This document shows positions 40,670 to 48,151 of a stretch of DNA of 52,630 bases, in pieces. The notes under the pieces are model-generated. The model saw only the letters and a program-made list of their open reading frames with translations, did not search any database and was not told the origin of the DNA. The DNA lies in assembly GCA_003221455.1 (NCBI GenBank), contig QHRX01000006.1:1-52630 (forward strand), in the 5' to 3' direction. Both the position numbers and the translations under genes were made by a program. The stretch's first letter is position 1; the number at the start of each line of letters is the position of its first letter. The stretch is from Candidatus Rokuibacteriota bacterium (GTDB lineage: Bacteria; Methylomirabilota; Methylomirabilia; Rokubacteriales; CSP1-6).

Positions 40670-41761
40670 ATGGCCGGAGGACCCGTCGGGCCGAATGCCG
40701 AAGACTCCCCGGGACCCGTCCGGATGCCGTTCCGGCTCAGGACCGGCGGCCCTGCGGGCTCCGGCACCAGCGGGCTCCTGGCGCAGCTCAGGCAGTCGGC
40801 CTTCCAAGGCCGGAAGCTCGGCGAGGCGTTCGACGTCTGGAAGCGGATGATCGATGGCGGGAGCCTGATCTGCCTCGGGCTCGCCGGGTCGATGAGCAGC
40901 GCCGGGATGTGGCCCCTCGTCACCTGGCTCGTCGAGCGCGGCTACGTCGACCTCATCGCCTCCACGTCGGCGAACGTGACCGAGGACCTGCTGGAGCAGC
41001 GCGGCGTGAGCTTCTACCAGGTCGACCCCGACCACGTGGACGACGAGGCGCTGCTCGCCAAGGGGTTCTACCGCTTCTACGACCATGTGGTGAGCGCCGC
41101 CGAGTACGACCGGATGGAGGACCTGACGGGCGAGTTCTTCGACGACCTCGCCCGGAGCTGGCCGGGGTCGACCATCGCCGGCGTCCGGTTCATGCGCGAG
41201 TTCGGCCGCTGGCTCGACGCGCGGGGCCTCGGGGGCTCGATCGCCGCCGCCTGCTACCGGCATCGCGTGCCCCTCTTCGTCCCCGCCGCCCCCGACGGTC
41301 CGCTCTCCGAGGGCTACCGGACGGCGCGGCGCAAGGGGCCCGTCGTCGACTTCTTTCGCGACTACGAGATCGTGCTCCGACTCATGAGCCGCTACATGGC
41401 CCCCGGGCGGGGAACCTCGGCGGTCTTCGTCGGCGGCGGCGTGCCGAAGGACTTCATCCAGATCACGGCGACGAGCGTGTCGGCGCTCCGGGGGGCGGCC
41501 GACGCCAGCCCGCATCTCGCGGCCATCCAGATTACGACCGACAACACGGTCTTCGGCGGGCTGAGCGGCGCCGGGGTCGGCACCGAGTGCATCTCGTGGG
41601 GGAAGGAATCGCCGACGGGGTGGAACGTCATGGTGTTCGCCGACTTCACGATCGCGCTGCCGCTCCTCTGCCAGGGGCTGCTCGAGCACTACGGGCCGGC
41701 GCACGCGCGCGCCGCGCGCGCCGGGATCGTCGCCGAGGTCACGGCGCTCCTGGACGACTGA
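40670..41761 (+). CDS. Deoxyhypusine-synthase-like protein
   Basis: A 363-residue member of the deoxyhypusine synthase/homospermidine synthase-like family. NAD-binding loops read STSANVTEDLLEQ and VFVGGGVPKDFIQIT; DNTVFGGLSGAGVGTE precedes the lysine motif SWGKE (Lys312), which lines up with the catalytic Lys329 of human deoxyhypusine synthase. Bacteria lack eIF5A, so the bacterial members probably transfer an aminobutyl group from a polyamine to a small amine such as putrescine or agmatine. AAGGAGG stands seven bases before ATG 40670. No polyamine gene is adjacent. It is probably a single-gene unit. Confidence 0.88.
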   Translation: MAGGPVGPNAEDSPGPVRMPFRLRTGGPAGSGTSGLLAQLRQSAFQGRKLGEAFDVWKRMIDGGSLICLGLAGSMSSAGMWPLVTWLVERGYVDLIASTSANVTEDLLEQRGVSFYQVDPDHVDDEALLAKGFYRFYDHVVSAAEYDRMEDLTGEFFDDLARSWPGSTIAGVRFMREFGRWLDARGLGGSIAAACYRHRVPLFVPAAPDGPLSEGYRTARRKGPVVDFFRDYEIVLRLMSRYMAPGRGTSAVFVGGGVPKDFIQITATSVSALRGAADASPHLAAIQITTDNTVFGGLSGAGVGTECISWGKESPTGWNVMVFADFTIALPLLCQGLLEHYGPAHARAARAGIVAEVTALLDD

Positions 41762-41800
41762 CGACTGACGCGGCCCGCCGCGCGTCGGCGGGCGCTCCGT

Positions 41801-42316
41801 CTAGGGGAAGCGGAAGGGGTGGTCGTCGGCCGCGATCCCGAGACCGGCGCGTGTCGTCCCGCTGCTGTCGTTGATGACTAGCACGGCGGCGCCGTCGGCC
41901 GCGACACCCGTCGCGAGGCGAGACGTGCCGGCCCGGTCGAAGACCTGCAGGTTCGACCAGCCGTAGGGGCGGGCGGAGATCCACACGCCCCCCTTGTCGC
42001 CCTTGGTCGCGAGCGAGAGCGTCGCCGACCCGTCGGTGGCGATCCCCATCGCCACGCGGCGGTCGCCGTCCTTGTCGTAGAGCTCGAAGATCGAGCCGTC
42101 GGCGGTGGCGCCGAGGATGGCGCGCGGCTGGCCGGCCGCGTCCTTCACGACGAAGCGCTGCGACTCGACCGTCCCCGCCGTGGGCTGCACCTGCCCCATC
42201 AGCCCGCCGGCGGCGGCGACGACCACGAGCACCGCTCCGATGCGCTTCAGCCAGCGGTTCTCCCGCTCCAGGCGCGCGAGGCGCCGGGCCAGACTCTCGA
42301 GGGTGGGCTCGTCCAT
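41801..42316 (-). CDS. Membrane-anchored beta-repeat protein
   Basis: A 171-residue protein. Residues 1-22 form a short coiled helix (ESLARRLARLERENRWLKRI), followed by one transmembrane helix (GAVLVVVAAAGGLMG, about 27-41). The outer part is a repeat of about 35 residues of the type RFVVKDAAGQPRAILGATAD, LYDKDGDRRVAMGIATDGS, VFDRAGTSRLATGVAADGAA and a final NDSSGTTRAGLGIAADD, forming a beta-helix-like stack. I know such repeats from many soil bacteria, without a defined role. The ATG at 42316 is taken since it precedes the coiled helix. Confidence 0.75.
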   Translation of the reverse strand: MDEPTLESLARRLARLERENRWLKRIGAVLVVVAAAGGLMGQVQPTAGTVESQRFVVKDAAGQPRAILGATADGSIFELYDKDGDRRVAMGIATDGSATLSLATKGDKGGVWISARPYGWSNLQVFDRAGTSRLATGVAADGAAVLVINDSSGTTRAGLGIAADDHPFRFP

Positions 42317-42351
42317 GCGATCCTCCGTCTCGGGTGCGGCGCCGCCGGGGT

Positions 42352-43218
42352 TCACACGAGACCCATCTGGGCGCGGATTGTGCGGCTCAGCTTGCTCGCC
42401 CGCTCGTTGAGCTGGGCGACGATCGAAAAGTGGTCGAGGCCGGGCATCTCCATGACCGTGCAGGCCACGCCCCGCGCCCGCCACGCTCGGGCGAGCTCGT
42501 CGGTCTGCCGGTGATACTCCGGACCCTCGAGGCCGCCGACCGTGAGGAGGAGGGGACCGACGCGGACGGGCGCGAGCTCGACGGGGCTGTTGCGCCGCGC
42601 CTCGGCGGGCCCGAGCGTGAGCGTCTCGTTCAGGTAGCAGAGGCGGATCGGCTCGAGATCGTAGAGGCCGCTCACGGCGGCGCCGCCCTTGACGAGGTCC
42701 GCGGGCAAACCGGCGAAGGCGCGCCAGTCGGTCGCCATCGACATGGCCACGAGGTGGCCGCCGGCGGAGTGGCCCGATACGAAGATCCGTGCGGGGTCAC
42801 CGCCGAACATCCGGGCGTTCCGATAGACCCAGGCGAGCGCCTGGCGGCACTGGCGGACCAGCTCGTCCATGTCGACCGCGGGGATCAGGCCGTAGTTGAT
42901 CACGACGACCACGGCGTCCAGATGGAAGGCCCGCGCCACGAAGCTGAAATCCGACTTGTCGAGCGCCCGCCAGTACCCGCCGTGGATGAAGACCTGGACG
43001 GGCGCCGGCTCCGCTCCCGCGGCCGGGAACACATCGAGCGTCTCGGGTGGGCTCGGGCCATACGGCACGTCGAGGCGGCCCGGAAGCGCCGCGCGCGCCG
43101 CCGCGCTCTCGCTCGCGTACCAGGCGAGGTAGCGCGGCGAGTCCGCGACCTTGGCGCGGTTGTCGTACTCTCGGTCGAGCGCCTCGCGGTCGTACGTGCG
43201 GAAGATCGGCTGGCCCAT
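42352..43218 (-). CDS. Alpha/beta hydrolase, kynurenine-formamidase-like
   Basis: A 288-residue esterase-type hydrolase. The oxyanion motif HGGYW (79-83) is that of kynurenine formamidases and related carbamoyl or arylformamidases; the nucleophile elbow is SGHSAGGHL (Ser151) and the late PGLDHFSIV supplies His. It opens with the family phrase DREYDNRAKV. No tryptophan-degradation gene is near, so a different formamide, carbamate or ester is likely. Start at ATG 43218. It is next to a VOC protein gene on the same strand. Confidence 0.88.
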   Translation of the reverse strand: MGQPIFRTYDREALDREYDNRAKVADSPRYLAWYASESAAARAALPGRLDVPYGPSPPETLDVFPAAGAEPAPVQVFIHGGYWRALDKSDFSFVARAFHLDAVVVVINYGLIPAVDMDELVRQCRQALAWVYRNARMFGGDPARIFVSGHSAGGHLVAMSMATDWRAFAGLPADLVKGGAAVSGLYDLEPIRLCYLNETLTLGPAEARRNSPVELAPVRVGPLLLTVGGLEGPEYHRQTDELARAWRARGVACTVMEMPGLDHFSIVAQLNERASKLSRTIRAQMGLV

Positions 43219-43332
43219 GACCCACCTTTCCCGTGGTCCTCCGTGGCCGTGTCGCAGAGCGTATCCGTGTGAGCATAGCCCCGGAGGGGGCCGCGACGGA
43301 AATCGCGCCCGGGGACGGTCGCCCCGCTCGGC

Positions 43333-43743
43333 TCAGCACGCGCCCGCCGGTCGGCGGGGCTGGACCAGCTCGATGCGGACCTCGTCGGGGGCGCGGAGGA
43401 ACGCGATCCGCGGGCCGCCGGGGACGTCGATCGGTCCCTCGAGGAGCGTCGCGCCGAGCCGCTCGAGCCGCTCGATGTCGGTCTCGAGACGCTCCGAGTC
43501 GAAGCCGAAGTGCTCGAGGCCGTGATGGGCGCCCGCCTCGCCCGGGCCGAGGCGTTCGCCCGTCCGCGCTCCCGAGATGTTCACGATCATGCCGCCGTCC
43601 GCGCTCTGGCACCGGATGAAGCGGTCGCCGAAGACCCGGACCTCGTCGCCGAGGATCTTGAAGGCGAAGGCCTCGACGTACCACTCGGCCGTCTTCCGGG
43701 GATCCGGGGCCTTCAGGTGGATGTGATTGATCCGGTACGCCAT
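43333..43743 (-). CDS. VOC family (glyoxalase/dioxygenase fold) protein
   Basis: A 136-residue VOC protein. Two beta-alpha-beta-beta-beta modules are visible: INHIHLKAPDPRKTAEWYVE starts the first (metal-ligand His in HIHL), and HHGLEHFGFDSERLETDIER starts the second (His ligand in LEHFGF), with Glu in RIELVQP as the third ligand. It may be a lyase, isomerase or dioxygenase; the substrate is unknown. It lies 114 bases upstream of the HGGYW hydrolase gene in the same direction, suggesting a shared catabolic use. Confidence 0.85.
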   Translation of the reverse strand: MAYRINHIHLKAPDPRKTAEWYVEAFAFKILGDEVRVFGDRFIRCQSADGGMIVNISGARTGERLGPGEAGAHHGLEHFGFDSERLETDIERLERLGATLLEGPIDVPGGPRIAFLRAPDEVRIELVQPRRPAGAC

Positions 43744-43949
43744 GGACGCCTCCTGGGGGAGATGTGGGGTCCGTTCACTCTAGTGGAGCCACCCCCACCT
43801 GTCGAGGCCGCGGCGCGAAGGGAGGCGACGGCCGAGCCGCGGGCCGGTTACACTGTGACCGCCGCCGGGGCGCTCCCCGCGGGCGCCGCCGCCGGCGTCG
43901 ACTGGGAGCTTGTCGGAGGACCGGCCGAGGATTCCTCGAGGAGGACACG

Positions 43950-44012
43950 ATGAGCGAGCAGAGCCGACCCAACGTGATCCTTCGGCTCGGCCGACCGGGG
44001 GGATGGGCGTGA
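43950..44012 (+). CDS. 20-residue upstream ORF coupled to the dehydrogenase gene
   Basis: ATG 43950 has a near-perfect ribosome site (GAGGAGG, five bases upstream) and opens a 20-codon frame (MSEQSRPNVILRLGRPGGWA) that ends at TGA 44010-44012, inside the start of the D-2-hydroxyacid dehydrogenase gene (ATG 44003). The dehydrogenase start itself has only a G-run before it. Ribosomes ending here could re-start on the main gene. Confidence 0.5.
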   Translation: MSEQSRPNVILRLGRPGGWA

Positions 44013-44971
44013 AGCTCGTGCTGCTGCCGCCCCAGCGCGACCTCACCCGCGAGTGGGCGGCCGGGCTCGCGCGCGGCGTCACCGGGCTCCAGGTGGTGGC
44101 GCCGGAGACCGCGGCCGAGGCCGCGCGGGAGGTGGTCGACGCGGACGCGGCCTTCGGCACGATCCCGCCCGACCTGCTTCGGCGCGCGGGGAAGCTCCGG
44201 TGGCTCCAGGCGCCGGCGGCGGCGCCCCCGGCGGGCTACTACTACCCGGAGCTCGTCGCGCACCCGGTCGTCGTCACGAACTTCCGCGAGATCTACAACG
44301 ACCACATCGGCGCGCACATCCTCGCCTTCGTGCTGGCCTTTGCGCGGGGTCTCCACCACTACGTCCCGCTCCAGCTTCGGCGGGAGTGGCGGCCGCTTCC
44401 GCTCGACGAGGGGGTCGTGCACCTGCCGGAGGCCACGGCGCTGATCCTGGGGGTCGGCGGCATCGGCAGCGAGGCGGCGCGGCTCTGCGCGGCCTGCGGC
44501 ATGCGCGTCATCGGGGTCGACGCCCGGCGCGCAGAGGCGCCGCCGGGCGTGGCCGAACTCCACCGGCCGGAGGAGCTCGATCGGCTCCTGCCGCTGGCCG
44601 ACTTCGTGATCATGACGATCCCGCATACGCCCGCCACCGAAGGGCTGCTGAACCGGGCGCGCCTTCGGCTGATGAAAAAGACCGCCTTCCTCATCAACAT
44701 CGGCCGCGGGATGACGGTGCGGCTGGCCGACCTCGTGGACGCGCTCGCCACCGGCGTGATCGCGGGCGCCGGGCTCGACGTCTTCGAGGTCGAGCCGCTG
44801 CCGCCGGACCACCCCCTGTGGACGCTGCCGGGCGTGCTGCTGACGCCGCACACGGCGGGCTACGGCCCCTATCTCGACGCCCGCCGGTTCGAGATCCTGC
44901 TCGACAACTGCCGCCGGTTCGTGGCCGGGCAGCCGCTCCGGAACGTGGTCGACAAGCGGAACTGGTTTTGA
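44003..44971 (+). CDS. D-2-hydroxyacid dehydrogenase
   Basis: A 322-residue NAD(P)-dependent dehydrogenase of the D-isomer-specific family. The dinucleotide motif is LILGVGGIGSEAARLCAACG, followed by the acidic VIGVDARR; INIGRGMTVRLADLVDAL holds the substrate Arg, FEVEPLPPDHPLW the Glu, and LLTPHTAGYGP the catalytic His. It interconverts a 2-oxoacid and a D-2-hydroxyacid. It is followed 48 bases later by a thiamine-diphosphate enzyme that also handles 2-oxoacids. Start at ATG 44003, overlapping the small upstream frame. Confidence 0.92.
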   Translation: MGVKLVLLPPQRDLTREWAAGLARGVTGLQVVAPETAAEAAREVVDADAAFGTIPPDLLRRAGKLRWLQAPAAAPPAGYYYPELVAHPVVVTNFREIYNDHIGAHILAFVLAFARGLHHYVPLQLRREWRPLPLDEGVVHLPEATALILGVGGIGSEAARLCAACGMRVIGVDARRAEAPPGVAELHRPEELDRLLPLADFVIMTIPHTPATEGLLNRARLRLMKKTAFLINIGRGMTVRLADLVDALATGVIAGAGLDVFEVEPLPPDHPLWTLPGVLLTPHTAGYGPYLDARRFEILLDNCRRFVAGQPLRNVVDKRNWF

Positions 44972-45019
44972 GCGCGGGGCAGACTCGCCTGGGGCGATGA
45001 GGGGCCGGAGAGGGAGCGG

Positions 45020-46729
45020 ATGCTGAAGCGGGCGTCGGTCGGGAGCGTGGCCGAGGCGTACCTCGAGCTCCTGGCGGCGCGGGGCGTGGAGTACTTCTTC
45101 GCCAACGCGGGGACGGACTTCGCGCCGATCGTCGAGGCCTACGCCCGGCGCGCGGCCCAGGGCCAGGCGCTGCCGCGGCCGATCACCGTGCCGCACGAGA
45201 CGACGGCCGTCGCCCTCGCCCACGGCTATGCGATGGTCACCGGACGCCCACAGGTCGTCATGGTCCACGTGATCGTCGGGACGGCCAACGCGCTCGGGGG
45301 GATCATGAACGCCGCTCGCGCCAACGTGCCGATGCTCGTCACGGCGGGCCGGACGCCGATCACCGAGGCAGGGATGCCGGGCTCGCGCAACCTGCACATC
45401 CACTGGGCCCAGGAGGCGTTTGACCAGGGTGCGATCGTGCGCGAGTTCGTCAAGTGGGACTACGAGCTCCGGCTCGGCGCCCAGCTCGAGACCGTGGTCG
45501 ACCGGGCGCTCGCGATCGCGCGGAGCGAGCCCGCGGGCCCCGTCTACCTGACGCTGCCGCGCGAGGTGCTGGCCGAGCGACTCGACGAGTTCGAGTACTC
45601 GGCCCCGCCGCGTCTAGTCGACGGCGGGGCCGCCGTCGCCGCGCCGGCGGCCGTGGCGCAGGCGGCGCGGATCCTCGCCGCGGCCCGGAGCCCGATCCTC
45701 ATCACCAAGGCTGCCGGCCGCGATCCGGAGGCCGTACGGCCGCTCGTGGCGCTGGCCGAGGCGCTCGGCATGCCGGTCTTCGACCAGTGGCACACCTACG
45801 TGAACTTCCCGCACGACCACCCGCTGCATGCGGGCTTCGATCCCGCGCCATACCTCGGCGAGGCGGACGTCGTCGTCGTCCTCGAGTCCGACGTGCCCTG
45901 GTTCCCGGCCGTGGGGGCGCCGCGGCCCGAGGCGGCGGTCGTCCAAATCGGCCACGACCCGCTCTTCTCCCGCTACCCGATTCGCGGCTTCGCGGTGGAC
46001 GTGGCGCTCCCGGGGCTACCACGCCTCACGCTCCAGGCGCTCGCCGAGGCGGTGCGGGCGGAGGCCGACGCGCGATCCGTGGCCGCCCGCCGCCAGCGCT
46101 GGGAGGCCGAGCACCAGCGGCTGCGCGAGGCGTGGGCGGCGCACGCCCGGGCGGTCCGGCCGGCGCGGCCGATCGACATGGCGTGGCTCTCACGCTGTAT
46201 CGGCAACCTCGCGGACGAGCGGACGCTCGTGGTCAACGAATACGACCTCGATCCGACGCAGATCTGTCGGCGGGCGCCCGGCAGCTACTTCGGCTCGTCG
46301 CCGGCGTCGGGGCTCGGCTGGGGACTCGGGGCCGCGGTCGGCGCCAAGCTCGCCGCGCCCGAGAAGACCGTCATCTGCTGCGTCGGCGACGGCGCGTACT
46401 ACTTCGGGGCGCCGGCGTCGACCCACTGGGTCGCCCGCGCCCAGGGCCTCCCGGTCCTCTTCGTGGTCTTCAACAACGGGGCCTGGAACGCGGTGAAGCA
46501 GTCGGTCCGGCACCACGCGCCGGACGGCTGGGCAGTCCGGACCGAATCGATGCCGCTCACCGCGCTCGAGCCCGCGCTCGACTACGAGCTGATCTGCCGC
46601 GCGGCCGGCGGCTACGGCGAGCGCGTCGAGGACCCCGCGGAGCTTCCCGAGGCCCTCGGGCGGGCCCTCCGGGCGGTGCAGGACGAGAAGCGCCAGGCGC
46701 TCTTGAACGTGATCTGCCAGAGACCCTAA
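45020..46729 (+). CDS. Thiamine-diphosphate-dependent enzyme (acetolactate synthase/decarboxylase family)
   Basis: A 569-residue enzyme with the three usual domains: PYR (about 1-180, catalytic Glu in VPHETTAVALAHGYAMV), central (about 205-345) and PP (about 380-569). The cofactor motif GDGAYYFGAPAS ... VFNNGAW matches the GDG-NN signature that binds Mg-thiamine diphosphate. Family members are acetolactate synthases, benzoylformate or oxalyl-CoA decarboxylases; no regulatory ilvN subunit gene is present, so catabolic use on a 2-oxoacid is more likely. It sits between two D-2-hydroxyacid dehydrogenase genes, the second on the opposite strand. ATG 45020 with GGAG upstream. Confidence 0.9.
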   Translation: MLKRASVGSVAEAYLELLAARGVEYFFANAGTDFAPIVEAYARRAAQGQALPRPITVPHETTAVALAHGYAMVTGRPQVVMVHVIVGTANALGGIMNAARANVPMLVTAGRTPITEAGMPGSRNLHIHWAQEAFDQGAIVREFVKWDYELRLGAQLETVVDRALAIARSEPAGPVYLTLPREVLAERLDEFEYSAPPRLVDGGAAVAAPAAVAQAARILAAARSPILITKAAGRDPEAVRPLVALAEALGMPVFDQWHTYVNFPHDHPLHAGFDPAPYLGEADVVVVLESDVPWFPAVGAPRPEAAVVQIGHDPLFSRYPIRGFAVDVALPGLPRLTLQALAEAVRAEADARSVAARRQRWEAEHQRLREAWAAHARAVRPARPIDMAWLSRCIGNLADERTLVVNEYDLDPTQICRRAPGSYFGSSPASGLGWGLGAAVGAKLAAPEKTVICCVGDGAYYFGAPASTHWVARAQGLPVLFVVFNNGAWNAVKQSVRHHAPDGWAVRTESMPLTALEPALDYELICRAAGGYGERVEDPAELPEALGRALRAVQDEKRQALLNVICQRP

Positions 46730-46737
46730 GCCCGGGC

Positions 46738-47700
46738 TCAGTACCCCTGGCGTTTGTCGATCAGGGCGAGCAGCGGCCGGCCCGTGCGCAGGCGGCGGAG
46801 GTTCTCGGAGAAGACGGCGACCGCGCGCTCGGCGCGGCGCGGGGAGCCGCCCGCCGTGTGGGGCGTCACGATCACCCGCGGGTGGGTCCAGAGCCGGTGA
46901 CCGGGCGGGAGCGGTTCGGGGTCGGTGACGTCGAGCCCGGCTCCCCAGATGAGGCCCTCGTCGAGCGCCGCGAGCAGGTCGGGGCCGTAGACGATCTCGC
47001 CGCGCGTCACGTTGATCAGGACGGCGCCCGGCCGCATCTGCCGGAAGAGGTCGCGCGTGAACAGGTGGCGCGTCGCCTTCGTGAGCGGCAGCGCGACGAC
47101 GACGACGTCGGACGCGCCCAGCAGCTCGGGCAGGCGGTCGGGCTTCCAGACCGCAGGGACGCCAGCCTCGGGCGCCACCGCCTCGACGTCGACCGCCAGC
47201 ACCTGCATCCCGAAGCCGAGCGCGCGGCGCGCCACCTCGCGTCCGGTGCCGCCGAAGCCCACGATGCCCATCGTCTGCTCGTAGAGCTCGCGCTGCTCGC
47301 GTCGGATCGGCTCCCGGTGCCGGTAGTCGGGATCGCGCAGCGCCGTGTGGAGCCCGCGCGTGAGGCCGAGGAGGAGGGCGAACGCGTGCTCGGCCAGGTG
47401 GACGCCGACCTGGCCCTTCTCGCTCGCCAGGATCACGTCGCTCCCGACGAGCTCCGGCGTGAGGATGCTGTCGACGCCGGCGCCGAGGGCGTGGTAGTAG
47501 CGGAGCCGGCGCTGGCACGCGAAGACGTCGGGCGGCACGCGGCCGAACAGCACGTCGGCGTCGGCGACCTCCGCGCGTTGGTGGGCCAGGTCGCGCGCCT
47601 CGACGAGGACGGCGGCCGGGCCGGCCGCCTCCAGGATCCCCGCACGTTGCTCGGCGCCAAGCGCGGGAACGCTCAGGGTGGGCGTGTAGAGGATCTTCAT
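46738..47700 (-). CDS. D-2-hydroxyacid dehydrogenase
   Basis: A 320-residue second member of the same family as 44003-44971. Dinucleotide motif MGIVGFGGTGREVARRALGF, acidic VLAVDVEA, INVTRGEIVYGPDLLAALDE with Arg, DVTDPEPLPPGHRLW with Glu and VIVTPHTAGGSP with the catalytic His. It is convergent with the thiamine-diphosphate enzyme gene, nine bases apart. The two dehydrogenases differ clearly in sequence, so they are old paralogues rather than a recent duplication. Start at ATG 47700 where homology begins (MKILYTPTLSV). Confidence 0.9.
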   Translation of the reverse strand: MKILYTPTLSVPALGAEQRAGILEAAGPAAVLVEARDLAHQRAEVADADVLFGRVPPDVFACQRRLRYYHALGAGVDSILTPELVGSDVILASEKGQVGVHLAEHAFALLLGLTRGLHTALRDPDYRHREPIRREQRELYEQTMGIVGFGGTGREVARRALGFGMQVLAVDVEAVAPEAGVPAVWKPDRLPELLGASDVVVVALPLTKATRHLFTRDLFRQMRPGAVLINVTRGEIVYGPDLLAALDEGLIWGAGLDVTDPEPLPPGHRLWTHPRVIVTPHTAGGSPRRAERAVAVFSENLRRLRTGRPLLALIDKRQGY

Positions 47701-47761
47701 TCCGCGCCGTAGTGTAGCAGCGATCGGCCCCTGGGGGGGCGGGAGGGAAGGTCGACACTCG

Positions 47762-48136
47762 ATGAGCAGAGGAATGCGGCCCGGCTCGGTCCGGCTCGCG
47801 GCGGCGTGCGGCGTCGTCGTCCTGCTCGGTCCGTCGGCGGCCCCCGCCCTGACCGGCACCGAGTGGCGCCGACTCGCGCCCGCCGCCCGGGCCGCCTACG
47901 TGACGGGCGTGGTCGACGCCTGGCAGGGGCTCGTGGCCGTCCAGGAGTCCGTCGGCAGCAAGGACGCCGGGATCACCGTCTTCGCGGAGCTCGTGTCGTG
48001 CCTGCGGGACCGCCTCGTGTCCGAGGCCCAGATCGGCGCCGTCGTGGCGAAGTACGTCGCCGACAACCCGGGCCAGTCGGGCAAGGACATGACCGACCTC
48101 GTCTTCGCCGCGCTGACCCAGGACTGCGCCCGCTGA
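47762..48136 (+). CDS. Small secreted protein
   Basis: A 124-residue protein with a signal peptide (VRLAAACGVVVLLGPSAAPA, cleavage near residue 30). The mature part is helical (AARAAYVTGVVDAWQGLVAV) with two cysteines (SCLRDRL and the last QDCAR) likely to form a disulfide. The pattern loosely resembles small Rap1a/Tai-type secreted domains, but I cannot assign it. No partner gene is adjacent. Start at ATG 47762 or at the in-frame ATG at 47774. Confidence 0.7.
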   Translation: MSRGMRPGSVRLAAACGVVVLLGPSAAPALTGTEWRRLAPAARAAYVTGVVDAWQGLVAVQESVGSKDAGITVFAELVSCLRDRLVSEAQIGAVVAKYVADNPGQSGKDMTDLVFAALTQDCAR

Positions 48137-48151
48137 CCCGGACCTCCTGGC

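Noticed and set aside
40670-41761. Apparent loss of the catalytic lysine in the deoxyhypusine-synthase-like protein (VMV in place of VKV)
   Set aside because: Counting back from the human C-terminus shows the catalytic lysine is in SWGK, which is present as Lys312; the changed position is a different lysine.
45454-47712. A 752-codon open frame on the plus strand
   Set aside because: It shadows the thiamine-diphosphate enzyme and is antisense to the second D-2-hydroxyacid dehydrogenase.
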